64,000 bases of DNA from Herbaspirillum huttiense (GTDB lineage Bacteria; Pseudomonadota; Gammaproteobacteria; Burkholderiales; Burkholderiaceae_D). This document shows positions 18,215 through 26,190 of this stretch, one piece after another. The notes beneath the pieces were generated by a model. The model made no database searches. It was not told the DNA's origin and worked only from the letters and a program-made list of their open reading frames with translations. Position 1 is the first letter of the stretch; every line of letters starts with the position of its first letter. The DNA lies in assembly GCF_004367745.1 (NCBI RefSeq), contig NZ_CP037993.1, positions 3,658,001 through 3,722,000 on the forward strand, in the 5' to 3' direction. The position numbers were made by a program, and so were the translations under genes.

Positions 18215-19372
18215 ATGAACTGGCCCCTGTTTGCCCTCGCCGTTGCCGCCTTCGGTATCGGCACCACTGAATTCGTCATCATGGGCCTGCTGCCCGACGT
18301 TGCGCTTGATCTGGGTGTCACGGCCCCGGCCGCAGGCATGCTGGTCTCGGGCTATGCCCTGGGCGTGGCCGCCGGTGCGCCCATCCTCGCCATCCTTACC
18401 GCCAAGTGGCCGCGCAAGCAGGCTCTGGTGGGGCTGATGTGCCTGTTCATCCTCGGCAATGTGCTGTGCGCGCTGGCCCCCAATTACCCGTTCCTGATGG
18501 TGGCGCGGGTGGTCACCGCCTTCTGCCATGCGGCCTTCTTCGGCATCGGCTCGGTGGTGGCAGCAGAACTGGTGACGCCGCAGAAACGCGCACAGGCAGT
18601 GGCGCTGATGTTCACCGGCCTGACCGTGGCCAACATCTTGGGCGTGCCGCTGGGCACCGCCTTCGGCCATGCGGCGGGCTGGCGCTCCACCTTCGGCGTG
18701 GTGACCGGCATCGGCGTGCTGGCCGCCGTCATGCTGTGGACCATGCTGCCCAAGAAGATCCCCATGCAGGCCGGGAATATCTTCCAGGAGTTCCGCTCCA
18801 TCATTGATACCCGCGTGCAGCTGTCGCTGCTGACCTCGACGCTGGCCTCGATCAGCATGTTCAGCGTGATCACCTACATCGCCTACATCCTGCTGGACGT
18901 GACCGGCTTCAGCGCCCGCGAAGAAAGCTGGGTGCTGCTGCTCTTCGGTGCCGGCATCACCGTGGGTGGCCTGGTCGGCGGCAAGCTGGCGGACTGGAAA
19001 CTGATGCCGGTGATGTGCGGCGTGTTCCTGTGCATTGCCATCGTGCTGGGGCTGTTTTCCTTCACCAGCCATTACAAGTGGCCGACGCTGGCAACGATGT
19101 TCGCCTGGGGGGCCTTCGCCTTTGCGGTGGTGCCCGGTGCGCAGATCCGCGTGCTCGACACCGCACGCGGCGCGCCCAACCTCGCCTCGACCCTCAACCA
19201 GGGGGCCTTCAACCTCGGCAATGCCACTGGCGCCTGGGTCGGTGGACTGGCGATCTCGGCCGGCCTGCCGCTGACCGACCTGCCCCTGATCGGCTCGGTC
19301 TTCGCCCTGCTGGGCCTGGTGACGGTGGCCGTCTCGGCCTCGCTGGACAAGCGCGTTCGCGCTCCGGCCTGA
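18215..19372 (+). CDS. MFS transporter, DHA1 family (AraJ/YdhP-like)
   Basis: The 385-aa protein has twelve predicted transmembrane segments and the DHA1 opening FGIGTTEFVIMGLLPDVA, typical of the arabinose efflux permease AraJ/YdhP/NepI-like group. Motif A-like TAKWPRKQAL lies between helices 2 and 3, and GVPLGTAFGHAAGWRSTF is the usual family core. It is probably a proton-driven exporter of small molecules; the substrate cannot be deduced. It follows yhhQ by about 96 nt and is closed by a bidirectional terminator shared with argE. Confidence 0.9.
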   Translation: MNWPLFALAVAAFGIGTTEFVIMGLLPDVALDLGVTAPAAGMLVSGYALGVAAGAPILAILTAKWPRKQALVGLMCLFILGNVLCALAPNYPFLMVARVVTAFCHAAFFGIGSVVAAELVTPQKRAQAVALMFTGLTVANILGVPLGTAFGHAAGWRSTFGVVTGIGVLAAVMLWTMLPKKIPMQAGNIFQEFRSIIDTRVQLSLLTSTLASISMFSVITYIAYILLDVTGFSAREESWVLLLFGAGITVGGLVGGKLADWKLMPVMCGVFLCIAIVLGLFSFTSHYKWPTLATMFAWGAFAFAVVPGAQIRVLDTARGAPNLASTLNQGAFNLGNATGAWVGGLAISAGLPLTDLPLIGSVFALLGLVTVAVSASLDKRVRAPA

Positions 19373-19388
19373 CTCTTCCCCGCTCCGA

Positions 19389-19427
19389 AAAAAAGGCGCT
19401 TGACCCTCACGGGCAAGCGCCTTTGTT
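19389..19427. terminator. Bidirectional terminator between the MFS gene and argE
   Basis: AAAGGCGCTTG at 19392-19402 pairs with CAAGCGCCTTT at 19414-19424, giving an 11-bp stem with an A-run on the left and T-rich sequence on the right. It serves both convergent genes. Confidence 0.85.
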
Positions 19428-19452
19428 CATTCCGGCGAAGATGCTGAAGCGA

Positions 19453-20655
19453 TCAAACCGCCTTCAGATGCGCCGAAGCGACGAAGTTGTCGAAGAAACT
19501 TTCACATCGGGCCAATTGCTCCAGTGTCACGAACTCGTTGGGCTTGTGCGCATGGATGATGTCGCCCGGCCCGCAGATCACCGCCGGCATGCCGGCCTGA
19601 CCGAACAGCCCGCCTTCGGTACCGAAGCCGACCTTGCGCGCGCGTTCACTACCCAGGATGCGCAGTGCCGAACTCACCAGCGGATCATCGGGCGACGTGC
19701 TCATGCCCGGATAGGCCGTCAGCGTTTCGAATTCGATGCGCCCCTGCGCACCTTCGATCTGCATCTGCGGCAGCACTTCCTGTTCTGCATATCGCTTCAC
19801 TTCGTCGAACACCCCGGCCGGATCGATACCGGGCAGGAAGCGGTGTTCGAACACGAACTCGGCCTTGTCCGGAATGATGTTGGGCGCGTTGCCGCCATTG
19901 GAGAGCGTGGTGACGATGGAGGAATACGGCACGTCGAAGTCGTAATCCTGCGCTTCCGAATGGCGCACGCGCAGCGCGATCTCGCGGATCTTCAGCTGCA
20001 TCATGGCCGCATAGTCGATGCTGTTGATGCCCAGGTGCGGACACGACGAGTGCGCCGCATGGCCATGCACCGAGCAGCGATAGGAGCGCTTGCCCTTGTG
20101 TGCGATCACGGGCTGCATCATGGTGGGCTCGCCGATGATGACGCCGGTGGGCTTGATGTCATTCTGCTGCAGGTCCGCCAGCAGTTCGCGCACCCCCAGA
20201 CAGCCCACTTCTTCATCGTAAGAGAACGAAAAGTGCAGCGGTGTGTGCAGGCGATCCTGCGCGATGGCCGGCAGGCGCGCCAGACAGACCGCGATGAAAC
20301 CTTTCATGTCGCAAGCGCCGCGACCGAATAATTTGCCATCGGCCACATGCGCCACGAAGGGGTCGGTATCCCAGTTCTGTCCCTTGACCGGCACCACATC
20401 GGTATGTCCGGAGAAGACCGTACCGAAGCGGCCGGGACCGGTATCGCCCAGGGTGGCAAAGAGATTGGCCTTGCGCCGTTCGGCGTCGTAGGTCAGGCGG
20501 GTGGTGGCACCGTGGCGTTCGAGAAGATCGCGGACCCATTCGATGAGGCCCAGGTTGGATTCGCGGCTGATGGTGTTGAACCCGATGAGGGTCTTGAGGA
20601 TGTCCAGCGTCGCCTCGGTCGGTTGCGCGGCGGCTGATGTCAGTGGTGCATTCAT
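19453..20655 (-). CDS. argE: Acetylornithine deacetylase
   Basis: ArgE removes the acetyl group from N-acetylornithine in arginine biosynthesis. The 400-aa M20 metallopeptidase-family protein has the metal-site motifs SGHTDVVPV and GRGACDMKGFIA, the catalytic Glu in SYDEEVGCLG, and GTEGGLF near the end. ATG 20655 is preferred over upstream in-frame starts because homology begins just after it. It is convergent with the MFS gene. M20 families overlap, but the length and the NTISRESNL opening favour ArgE. Confidence 0.93.
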   Translation of the reverse strand: MNAPLTSAAAQPTEATLDILKTLIGFNTISRESNLGLIEWVRDLLERHGATTRLTYDAERRKANLFATLGDTGPGRFGTVFSGHTDVVPVKGQNWDTDPFVAHVADGKLFGRGACDMKGFIAVCLARLPAIAQDRLHTPLHFSFSYDEEVGCLGVRELLADLQQNDIKPTGVIIGEPTMMQPVIAHKGKRSYRCSVHGHAAHSSCPHLGINSIDYAAMMQLKIREIALRVRHSEAQDYDFDVPYSSIVTTLSNGGNAPNIIPDKAEFVFEHRFLPGIDPAGVFDEVKRYAEQEVLPQMQIEGAQGRIEFETLTAYPGMSTSPDDPLVSSALRILGSERARKVGFGTEGGLFGQAGMPAVICGPGDIIHAHKPNEFVTLEQLARCESFFDNFVASAHLKAV

Positions 20656-21174
20656 GATGATGGTGTGCCTGTTCAAATCCGGAACGGCGGGCCAGCGGTC
20701 AACAGGACAGCAGGCTGCATGTTCCCTCAGAAGTGCAGCAAGCGGCGTGCCACGGCGGGCGCATGCTGGCATAGCGGCCGGTCCAGGCAAACGGTGCCCG
20801 CGCTGATCAATTCCCCCGATTTTCACAATCTCACCTGACGGGAACTGCATGATGCAACCGGGTTCGCTGGCGTGCAAATGAAGGTTTAGCTTACACCGCA
20901 ATGCAGATAGGGGTTGGGGAGATGAAGGATCTTGACGGCGGAGGCCTGGATGCCCGCCGGCAAGGATTTGCCTTGAGAGCCAATTGAAACTCGCACGACC
21001 GTCTTGTAGACAGTGACAACAGCGTTTATCAGGAATTTCCTGCTAGGAGCTTTTTCGCATTTTTGTCAGACTGCAGATGAAGTTTTGTGCCCGGAGCAGC
21101 GCCCGCAGAGGTCAGCATGGATTCCCGTGGCACAGGAATGGTGATCAGGGTCACTACAAGAGAAGGACAAGACC
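20656..21174. other. Intergenic region between argE and the response regulator
   Basis: These 519 bp separate two divergent genes and should hold both promoters. I see no ORF with coding character. A weak inverted repeat TTGT-N8-ACAA lies at 21004-21019, and GAGAAGGA just before 21175 is the ribosome-binding site of the plus-strand gene. Nothing else is evident. Confidence 0.5.
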
Positions 21175-21666
21175 ATGAAACCGCCGATCATACTGATGAT
21201 TGAGTCGAACGGCGAAGCAGTAGAGCTGGCGCGCTTTGCGCTCTGGCGCAACAATTTTCACTGTGTATTGCAGTGGGTTGACGAAGCAGACGCGGCCATC
21301 GAGGGACTGTTGCAGCGCCGTGCGGATGGCGAGATGCAGCTGCCGGGCATGATCTTTCTGGACCCAGGCATGATGGAAAACAACGGCCTGGACTTCATCC
21401 AGGCCATGAAGGCGGGCCGCGACACGCGTGCGGTGCCGATCGTGGTATTTCCGGACAGTGACTATCCGCCGGAGATGCCTGCCTTGCTGGAAGCGGGAGC
21501 CGTGGAATACCTGCTCAAACCCGAGACGGCCCAGCAGTTCATGGAGGTGGTGGTGGACCGTGCGCGGCGCTGGAGCAAGCGGCGGCGCAGGCGTTCGGCT
21601 TCAGCTTCGACTTCCAATGCAAGTGCGGGCACAAGGGAGGCGGACGGAGAAGCTGGAACATCCTGA
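21175..21666 (+). CDS. Single-domain response regulator (Rcp1-like)
   Basis: The 163-aa protein is one receiver domain without an output domain. It opens LMIESNGEAVELARFAL, where many Rcp1-type regulators have LLVEDNPADVELTREAL; the second acidic residue is replaced by Ser. The phospho-acceptor region reads FLDPGMMENNGLDFI, with Asp in the right place, and LLKPET supplies the conserved Lys. The last 30 residues are basic, then Ser/Ala-rich, and probably disordered. No histidine kinase lies nearby, so the partner is unknown. It is closed by a strong terminator. Confidence 0.85.
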   Translation: MKPPIILMIESNGEAVELARFALWRNNFHCVLQWVDEADAAIEGLLQRRADGEMQLPGMIFLDPGMMENNGLDFIQAMKAGRDTRAVPIVVFPDSDYPPEMPALLEAGAVEYLLKPETAQQFMEVVVDRARRWSKRRRRRSASASTSNASAGTREADGEAGTS

Positions 21667-21678
21667 GCGGAAAGGAAA

Positions 21679-21711
21679 AACGCCGTGTGCTTCAGTGCTC
21701 ACGGCGTTGTT
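21679..21711 (+). terminator. Terminator downstream of the response regulator
   Basis: AACGCCGTG at 21679-21687 pairs with CACGGCGTT at 21700-21708, followed by GTTCTT. The A-run on the left would let it serve the convergent small gene ending at 21746 as well. Confidence 0.8.
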
Positions 21712-21745
21712 CTTGTGCCCGCGCGATGGGCGGGCGAGGTGATGC

Positions 21746-21994
21746 TTATTTCTTCACGCGCGTACTGATGTGGCCATCGAATTCGCGCTGCGCGGCTTCG
21801 AGCTTCTTGAGGGCTTCCTGCCAAGGCTGGTAATCCGCCTCGGTGAGCCAGGAGCCGCCGGGATTCTGCTTCCACTGTTCGAGCTTGGCGGTCATCTTTT
21901 CATATTCTTCCAGCTGCGCGACCAGCAGGGATTCCATTTGCGTCTTCAACTCTTCGGCACGGACGATCCAGGGGTCTTGTTCCAGTTCTGACAT
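21746..21994 (-). CDS. Small helical protein, unknown function
   Basis: The 82-aa product (MSELEQDPWIVRAEELKTQM...) is highly charged, Glu/Lys-rich and without hydrophobic segments. It probably folds as two helices split by a NPGGSW turn. AAAGG lies upstream of the ATG. It has no recognisable domain. It sits at the border of the AT-rich region, but its codon use is like that of the GC-rich chromosome. It is convergent with the response regulator. Confidence 0.65.
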   Translation of the reverse strand: MSELEQDPWIVRAEELKTQMESLLVAQLEEYEKMTAKLEQWKQNPGGSWLTEADYQPWQEALKKLEAAQREFDGHISTRVKK

Positions 21995-22331
21995 GGGCGG
22001 CTTTCCTTGGTGTGAATAATGTGTCGGATGCTATCACGAAGAGGGCTGCTTGCAGCCGGGAGGCGATTCAGGTGCACCAGGGCCCTTCTCTTTGACGGCG
22101 GCGGCAGCGACTCCGGGCTTCCAGCCGAGGCGGGGAAACGACTGACACAGACATTTCCAAGAAACGAAAAAGAACCTGCCGAGGCGAAAAGCACTTCACT
22201 GAGGGTCAACGGCCATAATGAAGCCATTTATTCCGCTGTTTGGAGCGAAGGATGTCTCAAAGAAATTAAATATAATGTCGACTACCCAATTTTCCCGGCA
22301 GCCTTTCAGAGGCATCAAGGCGTATAAGTAA

Positions 22332-23255
22332 ATGAGATCGACATTAACGGAACTTGGTGCCGAGCTAGCGTTATATTCAATTGACGCAGTGAGCGACATG
22401 ATTATTTGGCTCGACGAAGACGGATTTTACGTATTCGTCAATAAGGCTGCCACAGAGTTTTTAGGCTATACATCTCAAGAGCTAAGTCAATTGAGGGTCT
22501 GTGACATTGATCCAGACTTTGACGAGGTACGCTGGAAAGATCATTGGAAGGAGCTTGAGATAAAGCAGTCCGTTTGTCTGGAAACGACCAACAGGAACAA
22601 ATCTGGCCAGATTATTCCAATTGAAGTGAATGCAAGCCTGGTTCAATTTGAAGGAAGAAGATTTAATTGCTCTATCGTTCGAAATATCTCTGAAAGGAAG
22701 CGTACTGAAGCCTCACTGCTCGCGCTGAACAAGCAAATCTATTTGCTGAGCATTACCGATGACCTGACCCAAATAGCGAATCGACGCTATTTTGATGAGG
22801 TGTTTAAAAGAGAGCTTCAACGTGCGCTAGAACAGAACATTCCTTTTTCTTTGGTTCTTATCGACGTCGATTATTTCAAAGCATTCAATGATCTATACGG
22901 GCATATACAAGGAGATCATTGCTTAAAACGCGTAGCGGCCACGATCAGCGCATTGATTCAATCGCCGAATGAATTGGCCGCGAGATACGGAGGGGAAGAA
23001 TTTGTATGCATTCTGCCTGGGATGTCTCCCAATAATGTTTTGATATTTGGTGAGAGACTAAGACAAGCAATCCAAGATCTCGCAATTCCACACAATGGAT
23101 CTTCTTTCGGGACTATCACCGTCAGTATCGGCGTGTCGACCTTGGAGATTGCCAGCAACATCTCGACCGAGAACCTGCTCTTTGAGGCTGATCAACATCT
23201 CTATCGCGCCAAAGCGAACGGTCGCAATCGGGTCGAAGGAAAACCTGGCCGGTAG
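22332..23255 (+). CDS. PAS-GGDEF diguanylate cyclase
   Basis: This 307-aa soluble protein has an N-terminal PAS domain (about residues 15-130, with DEDGFYVFVNKAATEFLGY), a short helical linker, and a GGDEF domain (about 140-300). The active-site loop reads RYGGEEF, the active GGEEF variant, and DDLTQIANRRYFDE is the usual GGDEF entry motif. It should make cyclic di-GMP in response to a signal sensed by PAS. Codon use is clearly AT-richer than neighbouring genes, suggesting transfer. A TATAAT at 22271-22276 may be its -10. Two small coupled ORFs follow 20 nt downstream. Confidence 0.9.
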   Translation: MRSTLTELGAELALYSIDAVSDMIIWLDEDGFYVFVNKAATEFLGYTSQELSQLRVCDIDPDFDEVRWKDHWKELEIKQSVCLETTNRNKSGQIIPIEVNASLVQFEGRRFNCSIVRNISERKRTEASLLALNKQIYLLSITDDLTQIANRRYFDEVFKRELQRALEQNIPFSLVLIDVDYFKAFNDLYGHIQGDHCLKRVAATISALIQSPNELAARYGGEEFVCILPGMSPNNVLIFGERLRQAIQDLAIPHNGSSFGTITVSIGVSTLEIASNISTENLLFEADQHLYRAKANGRNRVEGKPGR

Positions 23256-23275
23256 CTCAAGGTGTTACCAGGATC

Positions 23276-23539
23276 ATGCCACAGTCGCCTGTAGTGGTTT
23301 CTGGCTCCAAGGAAGAGATCGATGCTACGGAATGGTGGTCGAAGACCGGCACGCATTCCATCACGGGAAACGGCTTTACTTTGTGCATCGCGTTCAAGAA
23401 AAAAACCGAACCGGGCGACACTGAGCGCGAGCTCGATCATGATCCAGAGGAAGGCATCACCGGCTTGAAAGCGGAGTGGCGGACAAAGCCAAAAAGAAGA
23501 ACAAGGGCATTGAGCTGGTTAGCAAGGTCCACAATATGA
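23276..23539 (+). CDS. Small protein of unknown function (first of a coupled pair)
   Basis: An 87-aa ORF begins 20 nt after the GGDEF gene with AGGA close before the ATG. The first two thirds look like a folded soluble protein with aromatic and alternating residues (EIDATEWWSKTG, NGFTLCIAFKKKT), and the C-terminus is basic. Its TGA overlaps the ATG of the next small ORF (ATGA), which supports real coding. I recognise no family. It may be the tail gene of the GGDEF operon or cargo of the island. Confidence 0.45.
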   Translation: MPQSPVVVSGSKEEIDATEWWSKTGTHSITGNGFTLCIAFKKKTEPGDTERELDHDPEEGITGLKAEWRTKPKRRTRALSWLARSTI

Positions 23540-23697
23540 AAACGTTCAAACGAACTTACACCATCAAGCAAAGTGCGAAACGTGCCGCGGCTCTACATCA
23601 GGCCAAAATCAAAGAGGTCCGCGAGATCATCTCGGAAAACAAGCAAGATTCATCAAGAATAAAAATGAGGAAAACTCCAGCAGGGGTTTTCCTCTAA
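23536..23697 (+). CDS. Small basic protein of unknown function (second of a coupled pair)
   Basis: This 53-aa ORF starts at an ATG preceded by AAGG at good spacing and overlaps the previous stop by the ATGA arrangement. A longer GTG start at 23476 is possible but lacks a good ribosome-binding site. The product (MKTFKRTYTIKQSAKRAAAL...) is very rich in Lys and Arg and could bind nucleic acid; this is a guess from charge only. A 12-bp hairpin covers its last codons and stop. Confidence 0.4.
   Translation: MKTFKRTYTIKQSAKRAAALHQAKIKEVREIISENKQDSSRIKMRKTPAGVFL
23667..23694 (+). terminator. Hairpin overlapping the end of the small basic ORF
   Basis: GAGGAAAACTCC at 23667-23678 pairs with GGGGTTTTCCTC at 23683-23694 (12 bp, one G-T pair, 4-nt loop). 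It reaches into the coding sequence and lacks a long T-tract, so it may act as an RNA-stability or termination element. Confidence 0.5.
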
Positions 23698-23728
23698 ATC
23701 ATCGTTGGCCTTTACAACCTCATCTACA

Positions 23729-24160
23729 TTACTTCGCCGTTGTAGCGTTCGACTCGCGTGCAATCTCCTCGTTGAAGTTGGCATTAAAAGAGACATTCTG
23801 GAGAGCCCAGCGATCCTTGAAGCGGTACAGAGTCAGCTCAAACAGAACAGGCTGGCGTTCATAGTTCAACATGTACTTCATGTAGACGTAACGGGTGCCG
23901 ATGGTGCGTTCCGAGATCATCTCGGCGTCACCGAACTTCCCCATTGACTGTTGGTAGGTCTTGACCACTTCGCGCAGACTCCGGATCTGGTCAGAAAGCT
24001 CCTTCGCATAGGGAGATGTCTTCGTGAGGTAGTCCAGCGCTTCCATCGGTTTTCCAGATTGATACAGAGACAAGAAACGCTCAGGGATGCCATCGTAACG
24101 ATCGGCTGCGTATGCATTCAACGAGAACATCAACATGATAGCAATCAAAAAGCGGCGCAT
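23729..24160 (-). CDS. Secreted protein of unknown function
   Basis: The 143-aa product begins with a clear signal peptide (MRRFLIAIMLMFSLNAYAA), and GGAGA precedes the ATG. The mature part has a helical first half (LSLYQSGKPMEALDYLTKT) and an aromatic-rich second half (YMLNYERQPVLFELTLYRF, RWALQNVSFNANF) resembling the cone-like DUF3887/DUF4864 folds of small periplasmic proteins; that link is by impression only. The frame extends upstream to 24370 but loses coding character. It is convergent with the small basic ORF. Confidence 0.7.
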   Translation of the reverse strand: MRRFLIAIMLMFSLNAYAADRYDGIPERFLSLYQSGKPMEALDYLTKTSPYAKELSDQIRSLREVVKTYQQSMGKFGDAEMISERTIGTRYVYMKYMLNYERQPVLFELTLYRFKDRWALQNVSFNANFNEEIARESNATTAK

Positions 24161-24487
24161 GGTTTTCTCCTGGTCAGGTAGTGGCCCCGTCAATCGCTGG
24201 GCCATGGAAAACATCATGCAATGGCTAGGTTGCCGCTGTGTTTCGTGCCGTCGAATTTTTATTACAACTGAAATCTGCAAGGCGTTCCAAGATTTAAACG
24301 CTTCAATTTCCGAGATTTCCTGCATTTCATGACGTGACATATCAAATGCCTGCACGTCAAGACACACCAATTGATTACCAAGGATAGGCGCTAAAAGTCG
24401 CGCTGCATTGGAATGCGTGGAAATAGGAAAGCAGGGAGATCATCTCGGGGAGCAGGTCAACTGCTGGCCGGAACCCGACTTCAAACA

Positions 24488-24844
24488 CTATCGGCTAGAG
24501 GCAGGTCGGCGCCAATAGTATAAGTCCCCAACGGATGCCCCTCTCTTGAGTTCAATTTCATTGATATCAGGAACATCAACACGTCGCTCCCAGAGAGGAA
24601 ACCAATGGCAGTCTCGCGTATCATCTCCCGTGACCTTGCGGGTATTTTTCGCCATCTCTTTGTTGCATGCACCGAACTGCACAAAGTTGACTTGCGACTC
24701 TATCAGGCTAGCGGGATTAGCGCCGTGGACATGAGGATAGTACAACTGCAGCTCGTCATCCTCCCAAAAACAGATGGGACAAATATCGTATGAACCGGGC
24801 GGTGCAGGAAAGACCTCATAGCCGCAGCAAGGGCAGGTAAACAT
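24488..24844 (-). CDS. CPCC-family cysteine-rich protein
   Basis: The 118-aa protein opens MFTCPCCGYEVFPAPPGSYD and continues ICPICFWEDDELQL. This paired Cys pattern is characteristic of the Cys-rich CPCC family (Pfam Cys_rich_CPCC), with a zinc ribbon made by CPCC and CPIC. Such proteins often occur in immunity arrays of polymorphic toxin systems; whether it acts as an immunity factor here is inference. No toxin gene is adjacent. It is flanked on its 5' side by the repeated intergenic element of this region. Confidence 0.85.
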   Translation of the reverse strand: MFTCPCCGYEVFPAPPGSYDICPICFWEDDELQLYYPHVHGANPASLIESQVNFVQFGACNKEMAKNTRKVTGDDTRDCHWFPLWERRVDVPDINEIELKRGASVGDLYYWRRPASSR

Positions 24845-24866
24845 ATTCTGGTACGTCTCGTTGTGG

Positions 24867-25065
24867 CCGATAGTGGAGAATCCTAACTCAAAGAAACCAC
24901 TGGGTTAGCCGGATGCGGAATCCAGCTATGCGCCCAGCAGATCACCAGATGGGTAGATAGATGTGGGCGCGGGATTTGTCCGTTATCTACCCTTCAGAAT
25001 TAGCTAAAAAGTTGCTAGGAGCGTCCCGCTTCTGGCAGGTTGGAAGGTCCGCATCCGACCTATAG
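24867..25065. repeat. Diverged intergenic repeat, copy A
   Basis: This non-coding stretch shares a 36-nt core (24970-25005) with copy B (25568-25603) at only three mismatches, plus scattered blocks such as CTCAAAGAA, GACCTATAGC and GAAGGTCCGC. At 24901-24938 it folds into a nested hairpin (CTGGG/CCCAG, TAGC/GCTA, GGAT/ATCC, loop GCGGA). Copy C near 26161 keeps the inner fold with changed bases. It looks like the spacer between cassette-like genes. Confidence 0.65.
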
Positions 25066-25068
25066 CAT

Positions 25069-25401
25069 TCATATATTTGCGGCGTATATCTTTGCTAGAA
25101 GATACCGTGTGAGAAACAAGATGACCGCACTACCGACTAGCCATGCCAGCATGAACGAGAGATAGCGAATGGCGAGTGGATCAAGTGGCTGCTTTGGTGT
25201 TCCAGATAGGTTACCCGAAATGCCGACATCAGAAAGTACCCACGTAAGGCACATCGCCATCAAGACGTATGACGCTACTGCTCCAATACCAATGAACGAC
25301 CAAAAATGTTGAAGGGATCCGCGCCATAAATAGGCGAAGACACCAACCGCAAGCGCTGGGCCAATGAGTCCAAACGGAATCACCAGACTGAACGGGTTCA
25401 T
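25069..25401 (-). CDS. Small membrane protein of unknown function
   Basis: This 110-aa protein has three hydrophobic segments (about residues 5-25, 33-57, 78-104) with little between them, probably three transmembrane helices. No family is recognised. It lies in the AT-richer island between two copies of the repeated spacer, in the same direction as its neighbours, and is probably one of the cassette genes. Codon use is atypical for the chromosome. Confidence 0.6.
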   Translation of the reverse strand: MNPFSLVIPFGLIGPALAVGVFAYLWRGSLQHFWSFIGIGAVASYVLMAMCLTWVLSDVGISGNLSGTPKQPLDPLAIRYLSFMLAWLVGSAVILFLTRYLLAKIYAANI

Positions 25402-25477
25402 CGTAGAAATATTCTGATGTGGCTGAAAATACGTAGCTTAACGATTTGCAATTGTCGACATCTGACCGACAGCGGAC

Positions 25478-25672
25478 ATCTTAGCTCAAAGAAGTAACAG
25501 CATAGCCCGATGTGAAAGTGGGCAATGCATGCAGCAAATCACGCTGAGGAGCTGATGGGCGTCGGGGCGGGATCTGTCCGTTATCTCCCCTTCAGAATAA
25601 GCTGTAAAACGGACCTATAGCCCAAGAGCAGGTCACGCGCCGAAGGTCCGCTTCTAGTCGATTGCGGCCAAA
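25478..25672. repeat. Diverged intergenic repeat, copy B
   Basis: This spacer matches copy A in a 36-nt core at 25568-25603 (three mismatches). It contains AGGTCCGCTTCTAGTCGATT, which resembles the 'GGTCCGCTTCTGGCC' repeats I have seen beside toxin/immunity loci in other proteobacteria (memory, not searched). GCCC at 25505-25508 and GGGC at 25520-25523 take the place of the hairpin seen in copies A and C. Confidence 0.6.
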
Positions 25673-25673
25673 T

Positions 25674-26078
25674 TTAAGCGGAGGTCTGCTCTCGATATTG
25701 CTTAAGCTTCCCATTGCTATAGTAGTTTAAGAAATCAGACATGATTGGCGTTAGCTCTGTTCTTGCTGCGATATTCCAAAATCTTGTTTCTCCGAGCACG
25801 GGGACGAGACCATCGATGAGTCCTTGGCTGCAATTATGGCTCGCAGATGTCAGCCAGTGCTGCAATAAACGAATAACTTCCTCCAACGGGAGCTGTGATG
25901 ACCTGGTGAGGGAAAGTGCATACCTGTAGTTCCCCGGAAACAGAGTTCTTATGAACTCGATACGCTCGGAAACCGACTGAGAGCGTAGCCACCTGCGAAG
26001 GTCGGTATCAACCTGTGCAGTGCCTGAACGACGGACGAACTGTTCTGGTTTGTATTGGGGTTCACACATATCAGTCAT
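25674..26078 (-). CDS. Hypothetical soluble protein, immunity-like context
   Basis: The 134-aa product is mostly alpha-helical by its pattern (TDLRRWLRSQSVSERIEFIR, then LEEVIRLLQHWLTS) and has no signal peptide or transmembrane segment. No family is recognised. It sits in the row of small genes between repeat copies, so an orphan immunity role is possible, but nothing in the sequence proves this. Confidence 0.55.
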   Translation of the reverse strand: MTDMCEPQYKPEQFVRRSGTAQVDTDLRRWLRSQSVSERIEFIRTLFPGNYRYALSLTRSSQLPLEEVIRLLQHWLTSASHNCSQGLIDGLVPVLGETRFWNIAARTELTPIMSDFLNYYSNGKLKQYREQTSA

Positions 26079-26123
26079 TACTTCAGCTATGTCTGCTTAG
26101 TGGATATGAAGGGCTGCTGTTGG

Positions 26124-26190
26124 CCGATAGCGAACACCTCAGCTTGAACAAATAATGGAGTAGCCAGATGTGGAATCAGGCTATCGTCTT
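26124..26190. repeat. Diverged intergenic repeat, copy C
   Basis: GGCCGATAGCGAACACCTCA and the following bases match the start of copy A, and TAGCCAGATGTGGAATCAGG at 26161-26180 matches TTAGCCGGATGCGGAATCC of copy A. It folds as TAGCC/GGCTA around GAT/ATC with loop GTGGA, so the stem is kept although bases differ. It reaches a few bases into the end of the small gene 26176-26361. Confidence 0.55.

Noticed and set aside
22000..22330. A second copy of the tRNA-fMet 3' end as left attachment site of the island
   Set aside because: No stretch matching the T-arm or acceptor end could be found by eye in this interval, so no att site is claimed.
23622..24450. Near-identical GAGATCATCTCGG strings at about 23625, 23910 and 24436
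   Set aside because: Two of the three lie inside coding frames as ordinary codons (Glu-Ile-Ile-Ser-Glu and Ala-Glu-Met-Ile-Ser-Glu on opposite strands), so the match looks accidental rather than a repeat family.
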